In this document: positions 9,550 to 19,620 of the stretch, piece by piece
Layout: every line of letters begins with the position of its first letter
Numbering within the stretch: the first letter of the stretch is position 1
Assembly (NCBI GenBank): GCA_022478985.1
Contig: JAKSZP010002665.1
Location: 186,001 to 250,000 of the forward strand
Direction: 5' to 3'
Source: Massospora cicadina
Taxonomy: Eukaryota; Entomophthoromycota; Entomophthoromycetes; Entomophthorales; Entomophthoraceae
Length of the DNA: 64,000 nucleotides
Position numbers and translations under genes: made by a program
The notes under the pieces: model-generated
What the model was told of the DNA's origin: nothing
What the model saw: the letters and a program-made list of their open reading frames with translations, nothing else
Databases searched by the model: none

Positions 9550-10860
9550 TAAGTATGAGACTGGTCCTCCAGTCTAGAGCTGCTGAAGCTGTGGTCAGCA
9601 AAAAAATCAGCAAGTTAGTTGATCATGGGCTCCTCATTTCATCATTGAGTACATGGGCGAGTCTGATCCTAATTGTAAAAAAGAAAGATGGATCAAATAA
9701 AGTAGTGAAATTATTGCTGATTGAACAAAATTATTAAAAAGGATTCTTATTTATTGCCAAGGATCAATAAAATAAATTCGCCTAGGGGATGCCAAGTACT
9801 TTTTGGCAATGGACTTGATTTCAGAATATTGGAAAATTGATTTTCCAAAGTAAGATTAAGAAAAATGTGCAATAATTATTGCACAGGGACTTTAACAGCT
9901 GATATAAATGCCCCAGTCCTTGTGCAACGCGCTAGTGACATCCCAGAGAGCAATGGACTCTATCCTCAATGAATTGAAGCTATACTGCTTTTAAGTATAT
10001 CTGGATAATATAAATATATACAGCAGGACTTTCACAGACCATTTGAAACACTTAAAAGAAATGCCAAATGTCTGGTGGTGGAAAACTTGAAAATCAAGTC
10101 AAGGAAATGACATTTCATTAAGAAAAAGCTTGAGTACTTGGGGTTTTTTAAAATTCAGTGGGGTGAATCCCCAGCCATAGAAGATTATGGCAATTTAATG
10201 GATGTCAATCTTGAAGAACGTTCAAGAATCTAAATATTTTTTGTTATGGTTAGCTACTATTGCTGATTCATGAAGGATTTTGTCAGAAGAGAAAAACGGA
10301 TGTTCCACATAATGAAGGATCTGAAAAAAGTATTCATGTGGAACGATGAGGCCCAAGAGTCATTTGATGAGTTACGCTGATATTTGATGACCAGTAATGC
10401 TTTAAAATGGCCAAATTTTAATCAGTAATTCATCATCCAAACTGATGATTTGTTGATGGTAATTGGTGCCATTTTGAGTCAAGTAGATGATGACAGGGAA
10501 GAGCATCTGGTGGCCTATGTGAGCAGAACTTTAACTCCAGCAGAAAGAAATTATACCATGCTGGAGCGCAAATGCCTCATGGCGATCTATTCATGAAAGC
10601 AATTCCAAGTGTATATCCATATAACAAACTTTAAAGTGGAGACAAACCACTCATATTTATGCTGTCTCCATAACCTAAAGGAAACAGAGGGGTAACTGGC
10701 CCAATGGGCTTTAAAATTACAAGCCTACAATTTTGAGATGATACACTGGGCTGAAGCATCAAATAAAAATGTTGACGGATTCTCAAATTTTGCCTGCTGT
10801 CAAAGTTGTCTATCTTCAAGTGGATGAGTTATTCCAGTGGATGATTGAATATAATGTCAG
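9550..10860 (+). pseudogene. pol: Element G reverse transcriptase and RNase H
   Basis: AEAVVSKKISKLVDHGLLISS (about 9582-9642) and WASLILIVKKKDGSNKVV (about 9655-9710) are the RT N-terminal motifs. The YxDD box reads YLDN at 9998-10009. RNase H blocks follow near 10440-10690 (a damaged TDD segment, YTMLERKCL, FKVETNHSYL). Many stops and frameshifts. H shares the N-terminal blocks (EDEIRKLVKYGLLVPSSSPWA), which identifies the two as the same family. Confidence 0.8.
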
Positions 10861-10989
10861 GAATGAGCCCTGATAAATTTAAGTTGCACTAAATAAAGCG
10901 TCTTAAAACATTGAGATGAAAAATGGACATTTATATAAAAAAGTTATGAAAAATGGTTTTCATTCCCAAAGCATTAGAACAAGCAAAAA

Positions 10990-11960
10990 TTATCTGAGCT
11001 ACACATTAAGTTGTCAGACATGGTGGCCTAAGAAAAGTCATGAACCATATTTGCCAGTATTACTACTGGGAATCAATCAACAATAATGTTGCTGACTATC
11101 TGGCCATTTTCATGAAATGTCAATTCCACAAGCCTCATAAGAATATAACAGAATACTGGCTAGTACGCCCTGGGTTCATGTGGCACATGATGACATTAGA
11201 TGTAAAGGGACCCCTGAGTGTCAGTATTGTAGGAGAGAAGTACATCATAGTGTCAATAGATCATATGACTAGATGGGTAGAAACTAAAGCCTTGAGCAAA
11301 TTGGATGCTACAAGCATGGCGAGATTCATCCTAGACCAAGTGGTGCACTGCATGTATGCCCTTAAGTTTTGTTGAGAGACAATGGAACTAATTTTACCAC
11401 ATATGTGATCCTGAGTCTTAATGAACTGATGGGGATCAGAAGAGTAATATCCATCTCATACTAGCCAAAAACATATGGAATGGTGGAATAAGTCATCAGA
11501 ACGCTAACTGAGATGATAAGAAGATTGGTTTCAGGGTAACCTTCCGCCCGGGGAACTTACCTAAGTTTTTTCACCGTTGCCTACAAATCAGCCATCCTAA
11601 AGCAACAAGAAAATGCCATTTAAGTTACTATATGGACAAAGGGCTGCATTACCACTGACTTTGTATTCTGCTGTAGACCCAGCATTGGGATGAGTACAAG
11701 CAATGCCTGAACTGATTGGAAAGTATTATGGCCAAACTGCAATTGCAAGTATTCAATACACCTTAATGGAAAGTATTCAAACAAAATCAATGGATGACAA
11801 AAACTGACCAGAGATACAAGAGTACCATGTGGGGGATAGGGTAGCCTATTGCAACACCCATGCTTTTTGGAAGAAGAAATAAGCTGGAAGCTCAATGGTC
11901 AGGTCCATTAGAGGCATTTCTGAGTTGGCAACTAATGCCTATATAATCTAAGAACCTTAC
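10990..11960 (+). pseudogene. pol: Element G integrase
   Basis: A 111-codon open piece (11040-11375) has HICQYYYWESINNNVADYL (zinc-binding region, partly lost), MTLDVKGPLSV with the first catalytic Asp, and SIDHMTRWVETKAL. After a frameshift, LLRDNGTNFTT (about 11367-11400) carries the second Asp, and a GMVE reading near 11480 matches the catalytic Glu context. Further fragments to about 11960 resemble H integrase C-terminal sequence. The protein is broken. Confidence 0.8.
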
Positions 11961-12039
11961 AGATGGTCATATAGTGAACCATGTCCATACTAAATCTCAA
12001 GTATTAGATCTAGGGTGATAATAAATTGCAATGTTCCCA

Positions 12040-12360
12040 AAGGATCACTGAACCTACTTAAAATAGGTAAAGTCCTGATGTTAGTCAAGTTTCAGGGGGA
12101 CCCCTGAACCACAATAGGTGGTCAAGCCTTAAAAGTAGACCTCTGAACCACAATAGCTGGTTAAGTTTAAGAAATAAATCACTGAACCAGAGTAGGGGAA
12201 ACAAAAGAAGAACCTCTGAGTCTACATATAGGTTAAGTCCCATGTGAAAAAAGAGAAAAATAACATAAGAAAAAAATACAAAAATTAAATATAAATAAAA
12301 AAATATAAATAAAAAATACATAAAAAGATAAAAATGCAAAAAATATTGAACATCAAATTT
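12040..12360 (+). repeat. GAACC/GGTT stem-motif repeats plus A-rich tract
   Basis: Three or four degenerate units of the form CCTCTGAACCACAATAGNTGGTTAAG, each with GAACC and GGTT arms able to pair, are followed by an A/T-rich run (AAAAATACAAAAATTAAAT). The same arrangement occurs twice in element H (39.33-39.66 kb, and 36.38-36.6 kb continuing at 30.25-30.39 kb) on the minus strand, in the same position after integrase in one case. This looks like a family-specific non-coding module, possibly 3' UTR. Confidence 0.6.
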
Positions 12361-12925
12361 TAATTTTCATCAGAAAAAAGCATTTGAAATGTCCCTTATG
12401 TTATTAGTAAGACTAACTCAGGTTGAAATTGGGTACATCATGAGCGATCCCAAGGTGCTGGAAAAAAAACAAGCGTATTGGCAGAATCAGAATAGATTAA
12501 ACTAATTTTCTGTGAGGAGTCTCTAGAAAGAGAGATTTGATCTGATCAAAAACGGAGAGCCCATTCTGGGGGAATACAGGGACCAAGGAATTATAGAAGC
12601 CACCTGAGAATATCCTGAAATGACGAAGTGCTGTATAATCCAACATGGGGAAAACAGGCTTTCTGGACATTTAACAAGAAACCCAAATTAGGATGACATG
12701 GCATGGGGCCATGGGAACTGCGCTATGCAGAGGCGGCAGCAAGGAGGACATGGAATGGGAATGTACTAAGAAGAAGAATTACCCAGAGATGCATTGAGAA
12801 AGGAAAGGAGATGGACCAAGAGAACTCCAATTTATAAGTATGCTGGCAGACTCCGTCAGAATAGAAGCTTTGTATTCTTTCAGAAAAATCTTCATTACTT
12901 GATAATCTGGTCAAGCTGTGGGATG
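12361..12925 (+). other. Unassigned 3' segment of element G
   Basis: About 560 bases between the stem-motif repeats and the candidate polypurine tract. No ORF that I trust; a 63-codon minus-strand frame (12914-12723) is present. In element H the matching position contains an ORF on the strand opposite to pol, so this may be its decayed counterpart, but I cannot align the two by eye. Confidence 0.35.
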
Positions 12926-13300
12926 TGTTAGGGTTTTTATATGTACAAATTACCCAGATTAATCACGTATGGTACATCTGCTTGTCCACTAGGGGATTCA
13001 TCCTGCTAGTTGATTTGGGAGTTATCAATTTTATATGATAACTATTGTTCAGAGTATTATCCTGAATGGACATTATAAATTACCAGGTTTTTATCTGACA
13101 GATCATTAATGCTTCATTGGTAGTGATATTCAACAATAAACCTGTGATTAGGCTGTCAAATATAATTATTGATAACTTAATCAACTTGTAAGAGTTGATC
13201 AGGTTTAGTTACTAATTGAATAAGTGGTTTATAATTCGCTGGTAAAGTAGTGCCGCCTGTGATCAAGAAACTTGTGAGTAATCTTTTAGGGATCACAACC
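12926..13300 (+). repeat. Candidate 3' LTR of element G (truncated)
   Basis: Starts TGTTAGGG right after the purine-rich GCTGTGGGATG, the same layout as element H, where GAAGGGGATG precedes TGTTGAGATT. It continues AT-rich and then merges with repeat D sequence near 13.3 kb. No partner LTR was found, so the right boundary is a guess. Confidence 0.4.
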
Positions 13301-13329
13301 TGCTGTTTATGGATAAGAGTCACATTACC

Positions 13330-14036
13330 TGAGCAGGTTGGTGCCTAATAAGGATGACTTAATGAGTGTTGAGAAAATGTGTCAGGGAAACGGCATATGA
13401 AGTTTAGACTGGCCTCCCAGTTGGGATGCAAAGCACCCAAAATGCAAGCCAGAATGCCAGAGGCATTGCCACCCAAACAATGTTGTATTGCGTGGGAAGA
13501 TGTGTAATAAGTGAGCGCTAGTGTGTTACAAGCGTAAAAAGGAACCTGGAAATGAACCAGGCTGTAGCAACTCCAGACCCATGGGCCTTGCTGCAGGGAG
13601 TTGAACAATTAGCTGGCTACTTCAAGATACTCCATAGGAGGGGTTGGCACAAAATAGAGGCAAGGGGGTAAATCCTCGCTTGAAGTGGAGATAGATAAGT
13701 CTACAGGATTCCAATATCCTGGTGGCGGATGGCTTCAATAATTGGGTTGAGTTTCCAGAAGTATCTTACATGTTAATCCCAGTTGGATAGGTAGGGAGCT
13801 AATGTTACTATCATGACTGGTATTGCCTAGCCAATGTAGGGATAATGGGCCATAGGGTTAGTGCAATAGGGAGCTCACAAAAAATTTGAGATAAATCAAA
13901 AATATTGGGTACTAGGGAAGATTTTTAATAAAGAGTGAATTTTAAAAAAATTGACCAACAATTTTCACAGTGTGTTACAACTGTTTAAATAGTGTTCAAT
14001 TTGAGGAATAACTTATAGAATCATGGGATTGGGGCC
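13330..14036 (-). mobile_element. Repeat D, downstream half (split by element C)
   Basis: The minus strand of this segment matches E2's inserted block at 42150-42830 in order. The stretch starting GGCCCCAATC at 14036 pairs with the block starting near 42150. Near 13480-13400 the reading GCCTCTGGCATTCTGGCTTGC matches 42720-42740 almost exactly. It joins the upstream half (25429-26470) once element C and one GGGCC duplication are removed. It holds a decayed version of the D membrane ORF. Confidence 0.7.
13345..13720 (-). pseudogene. Decayed membrane ORF of repeat D
   Basis: Minus-strand frames correspond to the open 137-codon membrane ORF in E2 (42371-42781). The end reads NASGILACILGALHP and shares near-identical nucleotides with the E2 sequence encoding the final hydrophobic segment. 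Frame differences and stops show this copy is broken. Function unknown. Confidence 0.55.
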
Positions 14037-14659
14037 TTTCAGGAATCCTACCCAAACAGCCAATTTGGATGCATTAGTCTCAGGAATTGATCCCAAACCA
14101 ACCAAAAAGCCCAAAATTCTGTCAGGGACTCCTGATGAAAGATACCAATTATCAAAGTCAGAGTTCAATGCCAATTTGATCAAAAAGTCCAAAATTCTGT
14201 CAGGAACAATTCCGCAACAAAAGTCAACCCTTATCAAAGTTAGAGCTCAACCCCGACTAACATGGTCAAACCATGTCCCTTGGAGCTACCCAACCTCAGT
14301 GTTCAAACCTGAGCCAAGACAAGCACGAGAAATTTAACTAAAATAAATGGGCTTTTATCAAATCCCCAATTTTTCATTTTATTAGATCTAGTCTTGGTCT
14401 GCTTTGATTTCCACAAAAAACCTCCCCAATTACCCTTATATAGCTGGTATTAAGCTAATAAACTTTGTGCTTTTTCCCTTTTCACGATTTTTAGTTAAAA
14501 TTGATTTGCTTTTATCAGGAATTGCCTATCCAGACGTAGTATCTGGAAAAAGCTTCTCTACCAAGAGAAGCAAAAATAGGAATCCAACACCCTGAAACTT
14601 TAGGTCCTTTGGCCTCAAAATATTGAGGGATACGAGGTATTACACCCTTGGTCCTGACA
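14037..14659 (+). repeat. Element C 5' LTR
   Basis: 623 bases aligning along its length with 24803-25428. It contains an internal degenerate tandem repeat of about 75-80 bases (units around AAAAAGCCCAAAATTCTGTC and AAAAAGTCCAAAATTCTGTC) and ends TCCTGACA. It is preceded by GGGCC. Confidence 0.9.
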
Positions 14660-14663
14660 AAAC

Positions 14664-14671
14664 TGGTGCTC
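14664..14671 (+). other. Element C primer-binding site
   Basis: TGGTGCTC begins four bases after the LTR end. Its complement GAGCACCA would be a tRNA 3' end including CCA. The same octamer follows the 5' LTR of B, and a one-base variant follows that of H. Confidence 0.65.
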
Positions 14672-15049
14672 CCTGCCAGGTACGCCCTGAGTTCACAGTT
14701 AAATTTAATTAAAAAACCCAACTATGAATAATAACAATCCAACGTCCAATCTCATGCTAGATCAGGAACACCTTAAACTCTTAATTAATTTTCCCACTAT
14801 GATGTGTGGGATGGAGCAATGAATCCTCACCCTTGAGCAACACCAACTCAAACTTTGAGATGCAACTACTGAGATCAAAAGCGAGATTTGGCAGGTATCC
14901 CCTCTTGTTGCCACAAAACCATCCCTTCGTGCCACCCACAATTGGTAGACTCAATAATTGAGGATATCAACACTTATAAAATAAATTGGATGCCCTCCAT
15001 TCTTTATGAAACGTTCAGCAATAACAGTTCCCCTTAGGTGAAAATGGTC
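14672..15049 (+). other. Element C leader and degraded start of gag
   Basis: Between primer site and the recognisable Gag core. Readings such as LLDQEHLKLLINFPTMM are possible Gag N-terminal sequence, but I see no conserved motif. No separate gene. Confidence 0.4.
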
Positions 15050-15509
15050 CCCCTATGTCAATAAACCTTGTTTGACCATTAACCCCCCAGTGGCATGTTC
15101 AAACCGTCATTCAAAGAGAAGTACGTCCCAGACAAAGGAAGTATCTTCTCCTTCATATTTTGTTCTTAAAATGCTATGGAAGAAGCCATTGACACCTAGC
15201 GACTTAAACACTTGGCTAACTGTCTTAGCCTTATGGCTCAAGACATTATGGTCCCTCATCTGATGCATTGCCATAATTGGACTGATGCCAAGACTGCCTT
15301 GCTTTTAGGAATTTGGTAGTAACTTAACCTTAACAAATCAAAAACAGACCTTTTTAGTATCAACATTAATCAGAGGGAAACTATCAGCAAATTCGCCCAC
15401 CCTTTTTACCTCAAAGCGCAAACTCTGGTTGTAGGGAATCATCTTACATTAGATGATGCCATCACCCCTGAATTGTCAGCATTTAGAAATATGCCTAATA
15501 TTGTAAATT
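15050..15509 (+). pseudogene. gag: Element C Gag core, cut by element B
   Basis: Frames read FKPSFKEKYVPDKGSIFSF, then MAQDIMVPHLMHCHNWTDAKTAL. These align with element B Gag (FKPTFKDKFIPEEGSIASF ... MAQEVMVPHMDALCTWSEVKEAL). This is the gypsy Gag (retrotrans_gag) fold region that builds the particle. Frame changes are present. B inserted at ATCTT (15510-15514); Gag resumes at 20725. Confidence 0.85.
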
Positions 15510-15514
15510 ATCTT

Positions 15515-16310
15515 TGTGGGATCCACCGACAGATGCCACAAATTCTTTGTTAAAGTGAGAAATTTACTTTATAAGTAAGAGTAATAAATAATGCTTTGAT
15601 AAAGTTTTTTATGTTTTTTATTGTTTAAGTGGGGAAAACCAAGAAAGGTCCTTTTTTTGATACTAGTATTTCCTATTTAAACTAGTTCAATTTTCATTAC
15701 CATAGGTATTCAAGGCAAAAGTATATAAAGCGAGTCATCCAAATTAAAAAATATAGGCTTTCAGCCTATCAGATCAAAGATAAATATTTTGAGGCAAAAC
15801 TGACCTGTGTGGTAATGATTTGATGAATTGTATCCAATCACCAGCGAGTAAAATTTTCTCACCTCAGTGGTAGTCAGACTCATGTGGTAATGATTGGTTA
15901 ATCTGCACCTTATCATTGTTTAATAAAATTTTCTCACCTCAGCGGTGGTCATACTTGTGTGGTAATGATTGGTTAATTTGCACCCTATCATTGTCTAGTA
16001 AAATCTTCTCACCTCAGCAGTGGTCAGACTCATGTGGTAACGAACACCCCAAATCTGGCTGAAAAGTCAGAGTAATCCTATTATTAGTTATTGCCTTATT
16101 AAGCCAATTTTGGTTATAAACCATATTTTTCTGATATTTAGGATTCCACTGAGAATCTTCCAAGGTCTTTTCGCCAGGGTACTCATATCGTTGAAAACCA
16201 CAATATTATTTGAAGATCAGGCAGGTGATGGGCCAATCATAGTAGCAGATTTGGGGGCACTCATACCTCCAACATTCTTTTTCTTAAGTTGAGAAGGAGA
16301 TTGTCTGACA
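15515..16310 (-). repeat. Element B 3' LTR
   Basis: 796 bases matching the other B LTR apart from the SINE insertion there. It contains three units of an approximately 82-base tandem repeat (about 15805-16040), each with a TTCTCACCTCAG core and a GTGGTAATGA end. The minus-strand purine tract (GAGGGGGGCAA) abuts at 16311-16321. Confidence 0.9.
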
Positions 16311-16345
16311 TTGCCCCCCTCAAGAATGTTGGGAGGGGTGTAGGG

Positions 16346-16702
16346 TCATAGGAAGCGGCCATGTACCCAGTTTATGATAATTCCCGTAGCCAAAGACTTT
16401 ATAAAATACTCATTTCCTCTCTTATACATGATGGTAAATGGCCCCTCCTGGATTGATCCAAGTTTGCCAATATGGAGAGTTATGTGATTGTGGTAATATA
16501 AAACCCTATCTGATTCTTGGTAAGAAGGTAGAGGAGCTCGGAGCTCATTGGCAGCTTGGCCTTCTTTATTAACCGTTTTTGCAAGGTTGGTATAATGTAT
16601 AGGTAAAGAGGAAAGCGGGTACTCAACCATGCAAGAGTATTCCTTCTTGCTGGGTTCTTTATTGGCTAGAACTAAGGGGACTTCATAATTGAGCAATGAC
16701 AA
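16346..16702 (-). CDS. pol: Element B protease tail fused to integrase C-terminal domain
   Basis: A 118-codon frame. The first half (LNYEVPLVLANKEP ... AKTVNKEG) looks like the polyprotein after the protease. The second half, from about residue 60, has SDRVLYYHNH and GKLGSIQEGPFTIMYKRGNE, the integrase C-terminal GPF domain also seen in C (FYHHQPGDHDHKLG) and F. The abrupt join marks the deletion that removed RT, RNase H and the integrase core. An upstream frame change separates it from the protease. Confidence 0.8.
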   Translation of the reverse strand: MSLLNYEVPLVLANKEPSKKEYSCMVEYPLSSLPIHYTNLAKTVNKEGQAANELRAPLPSYQESDRVLYYHNHITLHIGKLGSIQEGPFTIMYKRGNEYFIKSLATGIIINWVHGRFL

Positions 16703-16754
16703 GAACTTTGCTTCATATTGATAATGCCATCATATTCAATCATAAACTGAGTAC

Positions 16755-17120
16755 CTATAAGCATATCATAAGATTATTATCCAAAGCCACTGTGGGGGCC
16801 AATAGAATAAGCTTCCCAATACGAATGGGAAGGGATAAGTAAGCTCCCAGTGTGCAGGTGTTGTTAGGACCAGCGGTTCCAAAGTCTTGGTTGTACTCCA
16901 AGTCAGGTGCAAGTTTGATCTTTTTCATCAACTTGGAGGAGATTATGTTCACCAGGGATCCTGTATCTAAGATAGCCATCACCCAAACTTTTGGATAACC
17001 ACTTTGACCTTCATAAGTATCTCCCCGAAAAGTGGGCGATAGCACTAAGACCTCCTTAAGATGGAAAGTGGAGGTTAATTTGCACGCGGTCTCAGGGTAA
17101 TTTTCCTGGAAGGACTGCAT
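16755..17120 (-). CDS. pol: Element B aspartic protease
   Basis: A 121-codon frame holding a near-complete retropepsin: VMAILDTGSLVNIISSKL with D-T-G-S at 16967-16956, then a strand-rich region ending in GAYLSLPIRIGKLILLAPTVAL. It is the same protein type as C's protease (IIDTGSPINFISS). The active site is intact. It would process Gag during particle maturation if translated. Stops upstream and downstream interrupt the polyprotein. Confidence 0.85.
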   Translation of the reverse strand: MQSFQENYPETACKLTSTFHLKEVLVLSPTFRGDTYEGQSGYPKVWVMAILDTGSLVNIISSKLMKKIKLAPDLEYNQDFGTAGPNNTCTLGAYLSLPIRIGKLILLAPTVALDNNLMICL

Positions 17121-17913
17121 GGTATGGCCATGCTGGAGAGGGCAAATAGGTGAGACAACACCTCATCTGCGTCGCTGGTAGTATCAATAGCTTCTGGCTC
17201 CCCTAGAACTTGGCAGAGATACGTCTCTTCAGGTATGGTGGCTTCATCTACTCCTCCAGCATTCAATCAATCGGGTATTCCACTTCAGCAGGTACTCCTA
17301 CAATGAAATAGCTGACCTCATCCGTACCCCCCTCAGAATCGTCCCCTGGGGTATTAGTAACGCGAGGTAATGGCATAAGTTGTTTAAATGAGTCAGGCAC
17401 ATGAGATTTGTCAGCAATAGATGTGCCTTTCCCTACGCTGACATTGCTTTTATCTGCTCCTGTTCCTCGGCGTCAGCTTTCTTTTTCCAGCACACAGCCT
17501 CCTTGTGTCCGAACTTGTAGCAGTATTCGCACTGAGGGCGTTCAGGACGTTTTGCTTTGAGGTTTTGCTCTTCAGGGCCCATTATCTGAAGGGGCTCCTT
17601 CTTGTCTTCAATAGCTAGGGCTCGAGGCTTAGGCTTTGAATCCTCAATGGTTAAAACGTGAGGACGAGATACTACTTCACATGGAACTTTGGGCTTATGG
17701 AAATCAGCGACATCTCTTAACGCCTCCTTGATGTCTTAAATGGTATGAAAATAGCATTTAACTGAGGTGATGTTCATCGCTAACGGAGGGTAAGAAGCCA
17801 CTCCAGTCAAAACGGTGGCTACAGCATCACATGAAAGTCAACATCTTTGAGGTTAACAATGTCTGTGCTTCCATATAGAATCGTTCCGTAAAGGCGACTA
17901 CTGACTCTCCTTT
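17121..17913 (-). pseudogene. gag: Element B Gag C-terminal part with CCHC zinc knuckle
   Basis: Minus-strand frames encode a CX2CX4HX4C knuckle, CEYCYKFGHKEAVC, at 17531-17490, followed by charged sequence leading to the protease. The knuckle packages element RNA. Frames change at several places between the Gag core and the protease, so this is a broken reading although the knuckle is perfect. Confidence 0.85.
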
Positions 17914-18279
17914 TCAGATACTCATAAGCATAAAAGCTTGCTTTTTCATACTTAAAGCCTCTTTTGAACTGAACATGTTTATGAGAGCCTCTTTAACCTC
18001 GGACCAAGTGCAAAGAGCATCCATGTGGGGGACCATCACCTCCTGTGCCATGTGGCCCAAACAGGTAAGTACATGTTTGGCCTTCTGACAATCCGTTGCC
18101 CCTTCCATAGCTGCTTCATAGATGTATAAAAATGAAGCAATGCTGCCTTCTTCCGGGATAAACTTGTCTTTGAACGTTGGCTTGAATGAACTAGGATCAC
18201 CCCCAGTAAGGGTATGAATAGCTGGAGCTTCTGCTTCCGAGGTTTCAGAGTGGTAGTTTAACTGATCAAAGGTACACAA
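17914..18279 (-). CDS. gag: Element B Gag core domain
   Basis: A 121-codon frame with FKPTFKDKFIPEEGSIASFLY, then a helical run containing CLGHMAQEVMVPHMDALCTW. Homologous readings occur in element C (15.1 kb) and in a decayed gag near 62.4 kb, which defines a shared Gag type. This is the particle-forming domain. It is preceded by the coiled-coil region and followed by the knuckle. Confidence 0.85.
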   Translation of the reverse strand: MCTFDQLNYHSETSEAEAPAIHTLTGGDPSSFKPTFKDKFIPEEGSIASFLYIYEAAMEGATDCQKAKHVLTCLGHMAQEVMVPHMDALCTWSEVKEALINMFSSKEALSMKKQAFMLMSI

Positions 18280-18408
18280 AAGGCGATCAAACTAATCTTG
18301 CATGGCTTTGAGCTGGGTTTTCATTTTGGTGAGGTCTTCTAGGGGCCCAGATTCACATAGTCTCAATCGAGCTTTGATCCCTAATTTATGAGTTTCAAGT
18401 TCTTCCAC

Positions 18409-19147
18409 TCAGCTCTCCATTGCATTGACTTGAAAATGGAGTTGTGACACCAGCGAGCTTAGGTTTATTTGAGCAGTTTCCACAGCTTCCACGCGGTTCT
18501 TCAACTCTTCTTTCATTTGTTTACACCCTTCATCGTCACAAGGGTGTGAGCTTGAGCCTTGTACTCCATCCTTGATCTGCTCATACTTCCACTCAACCTG
18601 CGTCAATTGACTAAATACTTCCTTCAACAGCACAGGGCTTTCCAGCGAAGTTTTTACCACTTTTGCTTTGGTTCTGCATTCAGTCAGGTGACGTGCCAGA
18701 TATTTGGTTTTCAAACGAAGCTTTGAGAGCTAGCTCCTTTTCTAGATGAACAACCCTAGCTGCAAGGGTGGTGATGGCACTAGATGGTTCAAGCAACAGA
18801 TGGCATTCCAGCTCATCAACATGTGAAAAGGCCTGAATTAACTGTCGCTCCACCACAGCCACACGCTGTTCATATTCCTCTTGAGGGCTGGAGTTAGGGG
18901 CTGAAAATTCCCTGTGCGTTTGCTCATTATGTTTTTCAAGTTCATTAGCAAACTCCTCTAACAACGAGCGGGTGCTAGCAGTGGAAGCATTCAGTTCATC
19001 CTGGAATATCTTCATGGCCTCCTCGACATACTTTACAATCCCAGTGTCCATAGTAGTAAGTTGGTAATGCAGCTGTATGATGAAGTTGCGATTGGCTTCC
19101 ACACCAGATCTAACTGCTCCAAGATTTTTGGAGGTCAGTTGATACAA
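18409..19147 (-). CDS. gag: Element B coiled-coil Gag N-terminus (two overlapping frames)
   Basis: Frames 19147-18680 (155 codons) and 18714-18409 (101 codons) overlap and probably were one reading. Both are rich in heptad-like Leu/Val/Ala with Glu, Gln and Lys (for example RVVHLEKELALKASF and MKEELKNRVEAVETAQINL), typical of long coiled coils. Position upstream of the Gag core fits an N-terminal multimerisation region. No enzymatic motif. Confidence 0.7.
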
Positions 19148-19609
19148 CTTATCATAGGCTAAATTCAGAGCTGCATGGGTATCTAGGTGTCAATGAAGCT
19201 CTTCATGATGGCCAGCTAAGAGATGCATCATATGGATTAAGGCAGGGTAAGCAAACTTGCGTACATAGGTGGTCAAATTTTTAAGCTGACTTTAGATCTC
19301 TGGGAGGACACTAGTCTCATAGAGAAACAAGTGGCGTTCCTCTACCAACAACGCTCATTTGTGAGATGCAATGTCACCAGGGTTAAGGATACCATGAGTA
19401 AGGTCTCTCACGGCTTCAGTAGCTGGCCAGGTGATGCAACAAGACTCAGGTATCAATATGCGTTCAAATTGTTCTTCTTCTCCATATATCAAAGCGGTAG
19501 GGATATCCATTTAATCATTGTCTTCAGTCCCTTCCCCATTTTGCACCCAACGGGTGACACTCTCCATACTTTAATACTTATCAAAGTATTCAGGGTGACC
19601 CCCTATTAT

Positions 19610-19617
19610 GAGCACCA
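19610..19617 (-). other. Element B primer-binding site
   Basis: On the minus strand TGGTGCTC lies three bases after the 5' LTR. It is the same octamer as in C. Confidence 0.7.
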
Positions 19618-19620
19618 GTT

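Larger units (their letters stand above)
9540..13300 (+). mobile_element. Element G: decayed Ty3/gypsy related to element H
   Basis: Plus-strand RT-RNase H (9.55-10.86 kb) and integrase (10.99-11.96 kb) are followed by a repetitive region with GAACC/GGTT stem motifs (12.04-12.36 kb), about 560 bases of unassigned sequence, then a possible polypurine tract and LTR start (TGTTAGGG at 12926). Integrase and RT readings match element H, and both carry the same altered RT motif YLDN. Gag and the 5' LTR were not found. Confidence 0.7.
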
